Positions 14,469-26,257 of a stretch of DNA of 64,000 bases are shown here, piece after piece (position 1 is the first letter of the stretch; each line of letters opens with the position of its first letter). The stretch lies in contig NC_083567.1 of NCBI RefSeq assembly GCF_019925205.1, positions 9,548,001 through 9,612,000 on the forward strand, in the 5' to 3' direction. The DNA is from Metopolophium dirhodum (Eukaryota > Arthropoda > Insecta > Hemiptera > Aphididae). The position numbers were made by a program, and so were the translations under genes. The notes beneath the pieces were generated by a model that saw nothing but the letters and a program-made list of their open reading frames with translations, did not search any database and was not told the origin of the DNA.

Positions 14469-14707
14469 ATAAATAGTACACATTTTTAGCATTAGGAATA
14501 ATAGATAATAATAATATAAATAAAAGAGATGATTTATATTGAATTGATAAATATCCAATATAATTTAATGGTTTATGCGTTTCTTTAAATATTTATAAGT
14601 ATTTTTTACTGCCAACTATTATCACAAAACCTATAATAACCACCTGCAACTACATGTGTCGAATTATATGACTATTAATAATATAAGTTCAAAAATAAAA
14701 TGTTGTA

Positions 14708-14881
14708 GTGGGCACCCGTAGGTATCTGGCATGCCCGGGTAGGGGATGGCGCCATGGCGGCACTTCTCTTCGGACATCGTGACTTACCCGAAGAAAAATG
14801 CCGCCCGCTGCTGAGGTTTTGAACCGGCTTCGGTGCGCGTCGCAACCGACGCCTTAGTCCCCCTCGGCCACTCCGTCCCCC
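14708..14881 (-). mobile_element. tRNA-derived SINE, copy 2
   Basis: Read on the minus strand it starts GGGGGACGGAGTGGCCGAGG, then ACTAAGGCG (A-box region), then GGTTCAAAACCTC (B box). The body GGCGGCATTTTTCTTCG..AAGTCAC ... CCCGGGCATGCCAGATACCT is shared with the copy at 6,005. The A and B boxes are closer to a tRNA-Leu/Ser consensus than in copy 1. The 3' end stops after GGGTGCCCAC without the A-rich tail, so it is 3'-truncated or differently ended. Confidence 0.85.
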
Positions 14882-15044
14882 TTTTAAGATGTTATAGTTT
14901 CTTTATTCGAGACAGTAAGTGCGACATTTTGATGCATGTTTGTACCCGATCTGCCTTATAGTCATTGGCAAACATTTAACTACAAAAAAAAAATAAAAAT
15001 AAAAATAATAATACTAATTTCTACCATTACTTTTATAATCTGCA

Positions 15045-15250
15045 ACCAATGGCAACCATTTATAAACAAAAAAAAATTTCCATTTCCTCCGTGAATCTCA
15101 AGATCCCTGTTTAACCACCTATTTAAAATGCAAATTTTGGAAAATCATTTATTATTGCACATCTAGATCATTAGAGGAACCACTATTCCAAATTTCCCGT
15201 TCGTACGTTTTGTAGCTCGACATTTTTGTTTATAAATGGTTGCTATTGGT
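15045..15250. mobile_element. Short MITE with 28-bp terminal inverted repeats
   Basis: The left end ACCAATGGCAACCATTTATA (then AACAAAAA) is mirrored at the right end by TTTTTGTTTATAAATGGTTG (then CTATTGGT), with one mismatch in 28. The 206-bp element has a non-coding interior. A clear target duplication is not visible, so the superfamily is unassigned. A diverged single end, ACCAATGACAGCCATTTAAA, at about 38,218-38,245 may be a relic of the same family. Confidence 0.85.
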
Positions 15251-18200
15251 CTTAATAATAATAATTGTTTTAGTACAGAATGTATCGAGTTCGAACTACG
15301 GTTTCGGTGGACCAATTTTTTGCATTTTTTGATACTTTAGAGCTAAATTATACACTTACGTACACACCAAAAGGGGTCCGCGATCTATCGCATATAGATA
15401 ATTGCCTACCTGATAATATTAATATACTGCTCACATAATCACGAGCGAATCTAACGGACAACGCCGGACGGGATGGCTATAAATTAAAATATAATATAAT
15501 TCAAAGTTCACACTTAAAAAGACATTGCTTCCACAGCGTATTACACCCAAAAGGAGTTGAATAATCACAAAAACCTAGCAATAGCAAAGCATTGCTGTGT
15601 CAGATATAGTATACCTAAATATATTATATACTATATGTATGAATTTTCTAATAAATTTTTTTTTAATGTTTGCGTCTTACGACTATCGGTTATTAAGACC
15701 GGGTCCTTTGAATGACATTATAGATGATTTATAGTTTATACTGCTTGAGTGGGGTGAGTGTTGTTATAACCTTATAGCACACCTTCTCGGAACAGTCCTG
15801 GAACAGTGTTTCAATTTGACGAAAAATCTTGTAAGATGTCTGTGTCGGGTCTGGTTGGCAAGAATGTATTCAACCCTCCTCTTTCATCTAAATTAAACAT
15901 TTAAATTGCGTCTATGCCGCTCTCATATTCTGAACAAAACGTTGTTTTATCTAGCTGCTATAGGTATTCAATAATTCTCGTAAATTATTGAAATTTAGCA
16001 TTTTTCGCGTGTGATACATTTTATTGCCAGCAAGATCAACAATAAGTGATGAAACACCTATAATAATTATAACTATCCGCAATGATATAAAATCATATGT
16101 ATTTACGGTTAAGAAATACATATTTTGCAGAAATCACGTGCGGAGGTAACAACAGGTTATTGGACCGGAAAACATATAGCGATATGATTTTTTCTTCGTT
16201 CGCGTAATTTTGGCAAACATTATTAAATTATCTCAGCCAGATGCCAAATCAGCTTTTGCGGCAAACCGTGCAAAAATTATTCGGAGTGTCTATTTATATA
16301 CCTGCACTTGCGTACAATTTACACTACCCAGTGCCGCGATTCCATTGTCACTGACAGCCGATAAATTTTAAAGAACGTAAGTATATATTATATGGTTAAG
16401 GATTTTTTTTTTTCTTAACCCCTGAAACCGATTTATGAAGACCACCGCTGTCAGTTACATTGTCTAGCTGACGGTCGGTCGCGTACAATTCTATAACATC
16501 AGATAAGCATTTTGGCACGATCGACTGCTGTTCAGAAATTTACAACCACGAAAAAGGTACCCGAACGCGCTGGTTTCCACGGAATTACTTTTAAATCCCA
16601 AGGACAAACAATAAACTCCCTGCAATGCCTTAATGGTCTATTGCGACTAAATTGACTCAACATTTAAAATAGATTCAGATTAAATTATTATAATATAGGT
16701 AGGCCCTTCGCATTAAATCATATAACTACAAACAAATATTATAATTTGTATTATGTACCTACCTACAAGGTCATCCGTCAGGGAGAGGGGAGGGAAACAT
16801 ATTTTCATTTTTCAATTTTTTGTGGCATGTTTTCTTTACTATATGAAGGGGATGTAAAAATTATTTATGAACTTTATTGTGTATAGATTGTTAGTTAAAA
16901 CTTAATCTTACTGCATTAGTTTTAATTAATTTATAAGGATAATTTTAAATTAACAAATTAATTTTTTTATTTGATGATTAATTAATGATAAAATTAAATT
17001 TTTCTAACTTCTATAAAATAAATAAAAAAGTATCAAACCAGAAAAAAAAATAAGTACCAAAAAATTATTATTATTTTTTTGAACACTAAAAATACTTAAC
17101 AGTAAACATTATCACTATTATCGAAAATCAGTCAAAGCAAAATCAACTAACTTGAATATTTTGAGAAGACTTAAGTCTAAAAACGTTGAACACAATATTA
17201 TCAATCACTATAGCAGTTTTAATGATTTATTGCTGAATGCTGCTAAATGTTAATTAAAATGATGGTACCAACCGATAAGAATCCAGCCATTGATACCACA
17301 AACTTGAAACTATTGTATGCAATCTATGAACATTTAACTTTTTATCAAAATAGTAAAAACTTGGTTGACACAGCACTTGGTCCCACCACTACATGTCATA
17401 AATCTATAAAAGCAACGTTCTCAGTTTTGATATTCATAATCGAGTTTAATAAAAGTCACTTAATAAAAAAAAAAATGTATCTTTAATTTGAAAGATATTT
17501 ATTTTGAGATATAATTTTATATTACATAATTATTATGATAATTGACAGAGAAAAAGCCACGGAGGTAACTGGGCTACTGTCCCAACTGCCCCCCTCCCGC
17601 GCGGACGCCATTTATACCACGCTTGCGGTATCCTGAACCTAAATATGGGACAAATGTAATAATATAATTTAAAAACTATATAATATATATTGATAATTAT
17701 GATATTTCCCGTGCTAGTTATCATGACTTATTATCACACAATTGTATAATACATTTTATACCTAGGATTTATACAGGATACCTCCTATATTATGAGAAAA
17801 TAATAAAAACCGATGTAGATGTGCGTATGTCACTATGTACAGTCACACAGATATAGATATTACAAAATAAAATACGAATGACGGCTATTCGCATTTACAA
17901 TTTAAATTCGTTTACCCATTTGTGAAATCAAAGCGAAGCAATTTTGGTGAACTATTTCACATTTTCAAAAACTCGTGTACTCGTATGTGTATATTTCGTG
18001 TAACGAGGTCAATGATATTAAAAAAAAAAAATGTTAGTATGTAAATATTTCATCGTATACACATTGAAGTCGCGTTGATAAAAGAGAGTATAATATTATC
18101 GTTTCAAATGTTTTAGTTTGTCTACGATGAATAAAAAAACCCAGTCGCAGATAAGCTATGGCGGGTTACTTAGGTACCATATTTTTATATGAATTCTCTG

Positions 18201-19302
18201 TATTTCTGAAAAATCTTTGATTTGAAAAAAAAAAAAACATTAAATTTTAATTTACCTTTGATAGTTTATGCAGGTACGTGGTTAGCTATATAAATAGTAG
18301 CCATCCAAAGTAAAAATAACTGAGTTATATTATTATTTCTTTCGTTATAATTATGCAATACAGAAATGTAATTATTTAGTTGGAGTTATTTTAACTATCT
18401 TGTTTATTTGAATTAAATTAATTTAATTTCCATTTTGATACATTATTATTATACCTTATACGAATAAAAAGTAATTTAAAATAGAATAAAACCGTTAGTT
18501 TCCAAAATTGTATATATTATAGTCGCATTCTAAAACTATAATAAGTCTTGCGATTTCTGTATCATGTTATTTATACATACTATGTATTATTAATTGTAAA
18601 ATATTTCCACATCGTTGATTTGACTGTAAAGAATGCGTGTTTTAATTAATAGCTACGCGTTTTTGGGAGTTGTTAATATTTAGAGTCGTATCAGTTTTTA
18701 TACGATTTGTCGGATTATTTTTACAAAAGTATGATAATTGTTTGTACCTACACAACTTCAATTTTTTACGTTTTTTTTATAATGATACATCATGATGGTA
18801 GTTAAACTAATGAAAATTATTTTACTACCCAATTTTAAGGTATATTAATTCATCGTAAGCTCTCAGCGTAATTATAGTATAATTAAAATGAGTAAAATTC
18901 TTGGGAAATATCAAATCTCCGTGCAACACGACAGTACATATTGTGACTTCCGAAAACTCAAGACACTAATAATAAAACTTTAAAACATGTTATACAGAAT
19001 ACTTACAGGTTCATTTACATACAACTTAACTTAACTTATTTGAGTATAATTAAATGCATAAATTCATAGGTGTATTGATAAGTATACTAGAGTGTACAGC
19101 GTACCTATACACATAACAATAATTGTAAAGAAATGCGAATACTAAAATTAAGCTTTAGGTACCTACGATAGATAGGTACATATTATAGTGATATATAAAA
19201 GTTATTTTATTTTTGGAGCTTAACATTTTTATTCATTTTTATAGTCTGAACAAATGTGAACACTATTAGTGGATTTTTAAGTAGATATATGTGACTATTT
19301 TA
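15251..19302. other. Gene-poor DNA with a few exon-like patches
   Basis: I recognise no gene. A frame without ATG runs through about 16,190-16,364 and contains a Cys-rich alternative frame. It is followed by a strong donor-like GTAAGTATA at 16,377. A GC-rich patch at about 17,545-17,620 (GCCACGGAGGTAACTGGGC ... GCGCGGACGCC) looks like a transposon fragment. A 79-codon frame at 17,247-17,486 has no recognisable domain. The remainder is AT-rich. Confidence 0.5.
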
Positions 19303-20924
19303 GATTCTGAGTGAAACGATGAATGTATTGATTTTACAATGATGTGTGTTTTTTTTTTTTATTTTTTTTTATTTTTTTATTTTTGTGTCTGTGTACACGA
19401 TAAGTAGTCGAAATAATGCTTCGATTTTCGACTTCAGTATCTTGTTCGATGGGAAAGTGAATATCGTTGGTGCATTGGGGAGGTCAAAATTTTAATTTCC
19501 CAGTAGTTTTCAAAAGCGATGTGAAAAACAAAAGAAAAATTAAGGAAAAACGGGAATTTTTACGCAAAATCGATTTTTAACAAAATCGATTTTGGTTATT
19601 GGTGTAACTCTAAAACAAATGACCGTAGATGCATGAAATTTTCACTGGTTGTTTATATTTGCATTTTCTATACACAATACAATTTTGAAAATAATTTGAC
19701 TTTTTTTGAACTGTTTACGGACATTGTCAGTTTTCAGTTTTTTTAAATTTTTTTTCTATAAATATCAATAAAATTTTATTTGTTGGGTAAAAAAGCTTGA
19801 AAATTTAATAGAAGGCTCCTAGGTTATTGTTTCAAAGGCAGATGAAAAAAATTAAAAATCCTTAGTCACAGTTTTTTTTTATACACGTTTAAAGTTCAAA
19901 TCTTGAAAAAATACGGAAAAATCACGAAAATTTGCAAATTATTTTGAGTTAGAAATTCATAAAAAATTTTCTTTTTAAATCTAAGATTTTAAAATCTAAT
20001 ACAAGATTCCTCATAAGTTTGTCTAACTTTATCAAAAAAAAAATTTCTACAAGAAAGTCAAATTAAATTTTTATGAGCGTTTTAAATTCTTATTTTTACA
20101 ACATTAGATATTCACTCGATTTCTCATGTACCGATTTCCTTATTTTCTTGTAATTCAAAAACGAATAACTGTAGATACATGAAAATTTCACTGAATGTTT
20201 ATATTAGCATTTCCTATACACCATACAATTTTGAAAATATTTTGACACTTTTTGAGCTGTTTACGGGCATTTTCAGTTTTCAATTTTTTTAGTTTTTTTT
20301 TCTATAAATATCAATAAAGTTTTATCTGTTGGGCCAAAAAGTGTAAAAATTTAATACAAGACTCCTGATATATTTTTACAATAGCAGTTGAAAAATATTG
20401 AAAATACATAGGCACAGTTTTTTTTTATAAGCATTTAAAGATCAAATTTGGACAGAATTTATCAAAATCTCGAAAATTATCAACCATTGTAATTAATAAA
20501 TTATAAAATGTTCAGTTTTTATAGCTAAGGATTGAAAATTTAAAACAAGATTCCATGTAAATAGATAATTCGGTTACCAAAAAATCTAAAAAATACACAA
20601 GCACAGTTTATTTGTATAGTCATTTTAAGTTCAAATTTGGACGAAATTACATAAAAACCTAGAATAACTATTTTAGTTATTTTGTTGTGATTGTATAATA
20701 TTATTCGTGGGCACTTGAAACTTCTAATTTGTAATATTTTCATCGATATATTATGAAGATAGTATCACGGTTTGTTGTTGATGTATAACGCGTTATATGT
20801 ACCTAATGGATATTGTGATATGATTAATTTGGAATTTATTATAGGTCAATTTTTTTTTTAATACCATAGATAAGTGTATAATATGTCTTATACCTAGACT
20901 GACATATCGTCTCCACTCAGAATC
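19303..20924. mobile_element. 1.6 kb element with inverted ends and internal tandem units
   Basis: The left end GATTCTGAGTGAAACGATG is the inverse of the right end (CGTCTCCACTCAGAATC), which brackets 1,622 bp. Inside, a unit starting at about 19,608 (aaacaaatgaccgtagatgcatgaaa...) repeats at about 20,152 (aaaacgaataactgtagatacatgaaa...). A third partial unit starts at about 20,520. Shared landmarks are 'tgtttatatt.gcattt', 'ctataaatatcaataaa', 'gcacagttttttttata' and 'taaagttcaaat'. There are no long frames. The inverted ends suggest a non-autonomous DNA transposon that grew by internal duplication. A truncated relative lies at 4,595-5,330. Confidence 0.8.
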
Positions 20925-21429
20925 GTTTTTCTTATACAATGATATATCATTGAATTCAAATTTAATACCATCCATTATACAGTGACCCACTTGTAACCTA
21001 CAGTACAGCAGAGCGACATCCACTTGCCCACCTTTTTTTTTATTTTTAGGTATTATAAGTCATATTTTAGACGATATGTTCAGCAGTAGGCATATTTGTA
21101 GATAATATATTTTTTGCATTTAGTAGATACGATACTTTAGACAGTTAATCATTAAAAATTCTCAGTAGTCAGAACAACACCAACAATTTGAGCCAAACGT
21201 TAAAATATGAAACTATTGGTTTGAGTTATTTGGGTATTTTTAATAGGTAGTGTTTAAAACTTTAAATTCAAAATCCGATAATTTATTTATGCTTATTCTA
21301 AAACCACAACTATAATTTAGGTTAGGATAATATCATATAAACGAAAAATTTGTTTGTAATGTTAAACACTTACAGTCTTTAATAATAAAAAGTTTGTGTC
21401 AAGTTGATAGTTGTAGTATTAATAAAATA
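20925..21429. other. AT-rich DNA, no gene seen
   Basis: No recognisable features lie between the repeat element and the LINE fragment. Confidence 0.5.
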
Positions 21430-22030
21430 TATAATTTGTAAAAGTTGTATTGATCGAGTTAGTATATTTAGTTTAGTAGAAGCACCAATCAAACTACAAA
21501 TATATAAATCTTTTCTCAAGCCTATTTGTACATATTATGGACTACAACTCTGGGGCACAGCAAAAAATCTAATGCCAAAGAAATCCAAGCGTTCCAAAAT
21601 ATATAGCACTCCCCAACGCCCCAGCATAATATAAGTAACTCCAACTAAACAATACTTAACGATTTTAATACGAAAATGATCGTTGCGGAAGCACGCCTCT
21701 TTTATACGCGTTTTCATAAGCGACTCCAAAATAATCTCAATCCCCTTATAAAGGATCTCCGTCCTAACACTACCTGCAGGGTATCCTCAACGTAGGTTAA
21801 AAACGAAGTGATGTCGTGACTTACTTCCTATATAATCCATATCCCTAATAATAGATTGTAAAATGAAATAATAATAATAAGATAACAATTAATCAAGACA
21901 AGTGTCGGTAATGCATGACAGTTTAATCAACCCCTTCATGTCAACTTCCACCTTCCACCCTTAGTATATGTAAGCATGTTGTGAATCTTATGTATGGGTT
22001 GTATATTTCAAATAAATTTTTAAAAAAAAG
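21430..22030 (+). pseudogene. Jockey-type LINE, 5'-truncated 3' end of ORF2
   Basis: The frame at 21,404-21,634 contains KLQIYKSFLKPICTYYG and LQLWGTAKN. These correspond to the conserved segment after the reverse transcriptase core in jockey-clade non-LTR elements (K..YK..LKPI.TYG.QLWG.A). A frameshift follows: the next frame continues NAKEIQAFQNI then stops, matching the usual 'EI..FQ' segment. After a degenerate gap another frame reads LFYTRFHKRLQNNLNPLIKDL, the family's C-terminal 'F..R...H.NPL...L' region. The 3' untranslated part ends at AAATAAATTTTTAAAAAAAA near 22,030. Endonuclease and polymerase domains are missing, as expected from 5' truncation. It is non-functional: several stops and frameshifts are present. 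Confidence 0.85.
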
Positions 22031-22835
22031 CTTAGTATAACAAAATGCAATTTTGAGCGGGGTGAGAATAAAATAAATATTGGTTGATTTATTTTGAAGA
22101 TAATACTCCAGACATTTTTACCTGTACACCCCTCAGCATAATATGACATAATACAAATTCAAGCTAAAATCTATAAAAAAAATTGTATTTGCCCATTTCA
22201 CGTTTACATAATTTTCTGAAGACTCCACGAACGAGTACGTTTGTCATTATACAAATTGCGAACCTCATCATAGATACATATCATAGTTAACGCAATTGCG
22301 TTATTATACATGTACTACTTGATTAATAATAATTGGTGGAATGCCTTAAGCAACATAAATTAATAACCATGTTCTTATAATATCGTACATAAATGCTCCA
22401 AAACTGTTGAACACAAAACTTGATGCCCATACACATATTAGACGTCATATTATAATAATATAATGTAACAATGTAGATGAAACTTTGAAGTATCAAAGTT
22501 TTAGACGAATGTGATAACCAGCCAGAAGCAGTATGAATACAACTCTATAGGTATACGAATTTACTAAAACAAAATAAGCCATAGAATTGATGGATTTCTA
22601 TAAGAGCAGAAAACTTTTTCGCCAAACCAACGGTTTTTGAGTTTATTGTTTATATTAACAAAAAAACATTTTTTTTATATTACCTATATTTAATCAAGTC
22701 GACTTTTTTTTGAAATAATTTTATTACGTACCACGTAAACGTAAATGTTCGTAGAAATAAATAATAATTAATCATACACAAAACAACTTAAATGTTTGAT
22801 ACTCGTAATCTTTACATGAAATAATAATTAAATAA
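22031..22835. other. AT-rich DNA, no gene seen
   Basis: Unique-looking AT-rich sequence without a convincing frame or repeat end. Confidence 0.5.
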
Positions 22836-23300
22836 TTAAGAGGATGTCAGCGCACTATTGGTTTTCTCTCTCTCTCTCTCTCTCTCTGGCCCACGCGCAA
22901 CATAGACAAAACGCATTTGCGCAGAATCCTTTTTTTTCTATGTTTTTAAGTTATCTTAGAGTAAAATCACCCATTACAAAAAAGATAGAAATAATATTTT
23001 TGAGGAAATTTCATATCGATTTCTTTAAATATTGTTTCAAAACAATTTAAACATCATTTAAATTTACAACATTTTTTTGTTTATTTTGAAACTCAAATAC
23101 AAAGTCAAATAACAATAAAATATAAAATTGATATGACATACATTCCCTAAAAAATATTATTCTCTATCTTTTTTGTAATAGGTGATTTTACTCTAAGATG
23201 ACTTGAAAACATAGAAAAAACGATTCTGCGCAAATGCGTTTTGTCTAAGTTGCGCGTGGGTCAAATAGAGAAAACAAATAGTGCGCTGACATCCTCTTAA
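22836..23300. mobile_element. Fold-back MITE with long arms
   Basis: The left end TTAAGAGGATGTCAGCGCAC is an exact inverse of the right end. The arms remain about 90% complementary for about 165 bases, through GCGCAAATGCGTTTTGTCTA, TAGAGTAAAATCACC and TTACAAAAAAGATAGA. Only about 140 bases of AT-rich core separate them, so a transcript would fold into one long hairpin. The TTAA at each edge may be a TTAA or TA target site shared with the termini. The left arm carries a (TC)n expansion at 22,865-22,887 that the right arm lacks. The frame through the left arm is chance. Confidence 0.93.
22865..22887. repeat. (TC)n microsatellite inside MITE arm
   Basis: About eleven TC units sit where the opposite arm has a short non-repetitive TCTATTTG-like sequence, so the expansion arose after insertion. 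Confidence 0.85.
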
Positions 23301-24123
23301 ACTGAAATGTTTTTAAACTTTATTATATAAGTATTTTAAAACTCAAAATAACAACAATAATACAATACAGATTTAATTAATAAAAATTCTTAAATAATTA
23401 GGTACCCACCTACCCACTTTATTGTAATATACACAATTACGTAAAATATATTAACATATAATATGCATATTAGTTTCTGCTTTTAAAAAAAGTTTTTCTG
23501 TTACCTATTTAAATGTTATTAATTTGTGAGTTCTAAATAAATTAAATATAATGTACCTATCCAAATAAAAAATATTTCAACATTAAAATATGTAGATTAA
23601 TAAATTAATAAAAAACCAAATAAATAAGTGCAAGATATTAAGTGCAATATCTTAATATTATGTTTTTAATGATTTAATCTACCTCCAAATGTACAATGAT
23701 TTAACGCATATAATAAATTAATTTAATATTATAAGTTTAAGTCACATTTTATGTTATAAAGGTAACATATTAAGCTTTTAGGTATTCATTATACGCGTTA
23801 AATGTGAATATTTTTAAGCGTGGAAGCAATATAGTCATTGCGAATGAGCCATATAATATGTAAGCGTATTTGTGAAATTTTTTTTAAATAGTAGCATATT
23901 GAGTATATATTTTACAAGTTTATATTATAAAATATATACTCGAGGATAGTAGTCAGCAATTCATTGAACTTTTATTTAAAGTACGTGGTTTATTGCAATA
24001 GACAAATGGGTTGTTTTGAAGAAAAAAAATAATCTTGATTACATATACCTACTTACTTCAGAAACAGAAAAATATTATTATAAGTGAAGCTTTCTTTTGG
24101 ATATACCTACAATAAACAAATTC
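23301..24123. other. AT-rich DNA, no gene seen
   Basis: No protein-like frame or repeat terminus. A short near-palindrome (AGTGCAAGATATTAAGTGCAATATCTTAATATT) lies at about 23,625-23,657 but is interrupted and short. Confidence 0.5.
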
Positions 24124-24336
24124 GTTTGAAAGCCAAATAAGACTACTAAACAAACAATATATAAGGTAATAATTAATGTTTAATTTTTTTTTATTAAGTT
24201 CAAATAAAAGTAAACATTTTACTAGAAAATGTACATGATTTTATAGACTATTTAGATAAAATTATATTTCTAGTCAACGACCAGCAGATTGTAAACACGT
24301 TTTATAAATTAGAGAAGTATATTAGTATATTTAGGT
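24124..24336 (+). repeat. Local direct duplication, copy A
   Basis: The same-orientation copy is at 24,495-24,696, about 365 bases downstream. Shared blocks are ATAATTAATRTTTAATTTTT, AAGTTCAAATAAAA, ACATTTTACTA, TCATATTTCTA/TTATATTTCTA, GTCAACGACCAGCAG, GATTGTAAACAC and TTTTATAAATTAGA. It is non-coding. Confidence 0.85.
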
Positions 24337-24494
24337 ACAAGTCTAAACGAGTATACCTATAAATTGTATTAAGTATATTATAATATATATTTAAAAAATA
24401 TACCTATATTCTATTATATTATAATATCAAAGAATAGAATGTCACATAGTCAAATAGTTTTCATTTTTATAATTATTATAATTATTAGAAATGG

Positions 24495-24696
24495 TTGAAA
24501 GTTACTGACGAATGCATCTACTGAACAAATAATTAATATTTAATTTTTTCTCATAAGTTCAAATAAAACCATACATTTTACTAACAAACGTATATGATTT
24601 CATAGACTAAACAAAGAAAATCATATTTCTAAGTCAACGACCAGCAGAATAGCAGATTGTAAACACATTTTATAAATTAGAAAAGTATGTAATAGG
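24495..24696 (+). repeat. Local direct duplication, copy B
   Basis: Second copy of the 24,124 block. It has a small internal repeat: GCAGAATAGCAGATTG where copy A has GCAGATTG, a micro-duplication of the AGCAG word. Confidence 0.85.
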
Positions 24697-25129
24697 ACAA
24701 GGATGGCAAATCGTACCATACGCGTGTCCGAGGTGGCACGTGAAAAAACTATGAGGGCACGCGAAAATTTAAAATATTTGTATCATATATTATTTTTAAT
24801 AATAAATAACATCACAATGTCTACAGATAGAATAATCGTTATTGACCGATAAATAGTCGTATGCACATCGTGTCCCTCTTTTATGTACCTCTTTTCATAA
24901 TTTAATGTCTCGCTCGAAAAAAAAAGGAATTATTTTTAGTACGTAGTGTCAAAATAATTTTCCACACCTGTCATATGACTATATAAGAGTATTATGTATA
25001 TATTAGATTTAAAAAAAATAACCACATACTATATTCAAATATTATTGTTTGGGCAATAGTCGTGTACCAAAGAATAGAGTTTTAATTTGTATTAATATTA
25101 TTATTATTCTAACCAGAAATTATGGTTGA
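24697..25129. other. AT-rich DNA with a possible transposon end
   Basis: At 24,697 the sequence CAAGGATGGCAAATCG followed by CpG-containing GCACGTG/GCACGCG words resembles one terminus of a hAT-type element. No partner end is found, so it is a fragment at best. The rest is plain AT-rich DNA. Confidence 0.35.
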
Positions 25130-25900
25130 ACTACGTTATACTGACCGTGTGTCTTCTCTTCAACCGCTAAACCATCGTATTCCGTCGTAAAAGCGGTGGT
25201 TTTACATGTCTCGGAGATCGAATAATATATTATATTTTTCAAACGGACGAAACAAATCGAATTCGCAAACCATCTATCCGTCTGTAAGTACGGAGACGAG
25301 ACGTGTGTATGTTCGTAAGCAGAATTATTTTAATATTACAAAATAATATTATTTATAGGCTTATTGGCCCAGAGAGAGAGAGAGAGAGAGAGGACACGCG
25401 GACGATCGGTAGACGAGTTTACGGGAGTAATCGCGGCACAGACTAAACGCGTGCCGTCGGCGAAAAAACGAATCCGTCGACAGTCGGGCGCCAAAAAAGT
25501 TACGGCTCTCCTCCAAATAGCTCTTCCCGCGGAGCACATGCGCGCGTGTCTCGATAATAATATGTCGCCGTCGTCGTCGTCGTCGTATCATCATTATTAT
25601 TATTTACGCGTCCGAACGTCTAATTATCAATTTGCACGATTGTGTAACGATCGTGAACATCTCTCGTGTTATAAGATACGGTTGGAATGCCGACGAGTGC
25701 TCGTATGTGATATCGTGTGCATTACAATGACAATTATTGTCATAATTTTCTCGTCGCGTGTCTTATTGCCGATCTCGTACTCGGTGGCGATTATTAGGTC
25801 CCGCGGTTTTGAACGCCCCCGAAATGCCCTAAAAAATAACCGAAAACGCCTCTCCGACGCGCGGTAAAAGTAGTACGTTCTTGAGATATTTTTTTTTTTT
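25130..25900. promoter_or_regulatory. CpG-rich island, possible promoter or 5' UTR
   Basis: This stretch is strikingly GC- and CpG-rich against the AT-rich background, most clearly at 25,380-25,870. It contains a (GA)n run (25,371-25,392), a CGT-triplet run (about 25,565-25,586) and a donor-like GTAAGTACGG at 25,284. The 167-codon + frame at 25,364-25,867 begins with an Arg/Glu run encoded by the GA repeat and has no recognisable domain. Two minus frames overlap it, so the openness probably reflects composition. Such islands often mark promoters or untranslated first exons in insects; that reading is inferred. Orientation is not clear. Confidence 0.4.
25371..25392. repeat. (GA)n microsatellite
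   Basis: Eleven uninterrupted AG units at the edge of the CpG-rich island. GA-rich runs are known binding sites for GAGA-type factors at insect promoters; a role here is only inferred. Confidence 0.85.
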
Positions 25901-26257
25901 GCACGCGACTGCCAACGCATGCTAAAGGAAAACGACTTTTTTAACATTTTTAGCGTGACTTTTTCATCTCGACTAAACCGACAATAATACACAAACAACA
26001 ATTCCAGACTTTGACAAGCGCACAATCGATGAACAGTATACTGAAAATAAATAATAAATATGCGACTGTACGTAACGTCCTACCCTGACCAATTGCTATT
26101 GTTATTTGTTCGAGTCCCACTCGTTTGTAATAATATGCGCCACATCCGATAATCGCTGGAGATAGATAAAGACGTTATCGCATTTGTCATACAAGAACAA
26201 TTGACATAATATTACAGTACGGATGAAAAATACCAAAAAAAAACTATTAAGGTAAAT

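Noticed and set aside
17247..17486. 79-codon + frame with moderately protein-like sequence
   Set aside because: No family recognised and no splice or promoter context; kept only as a note.
25364..25867. 167-codon + frame, longest in the window
   Set aside because: It starts with an Arg/Glu run from a GA repeat and includes a Ser run from a CGT-triplet repeat. It is matched by open frames on the other strand and shows no domain. Composition explains it better than coding.
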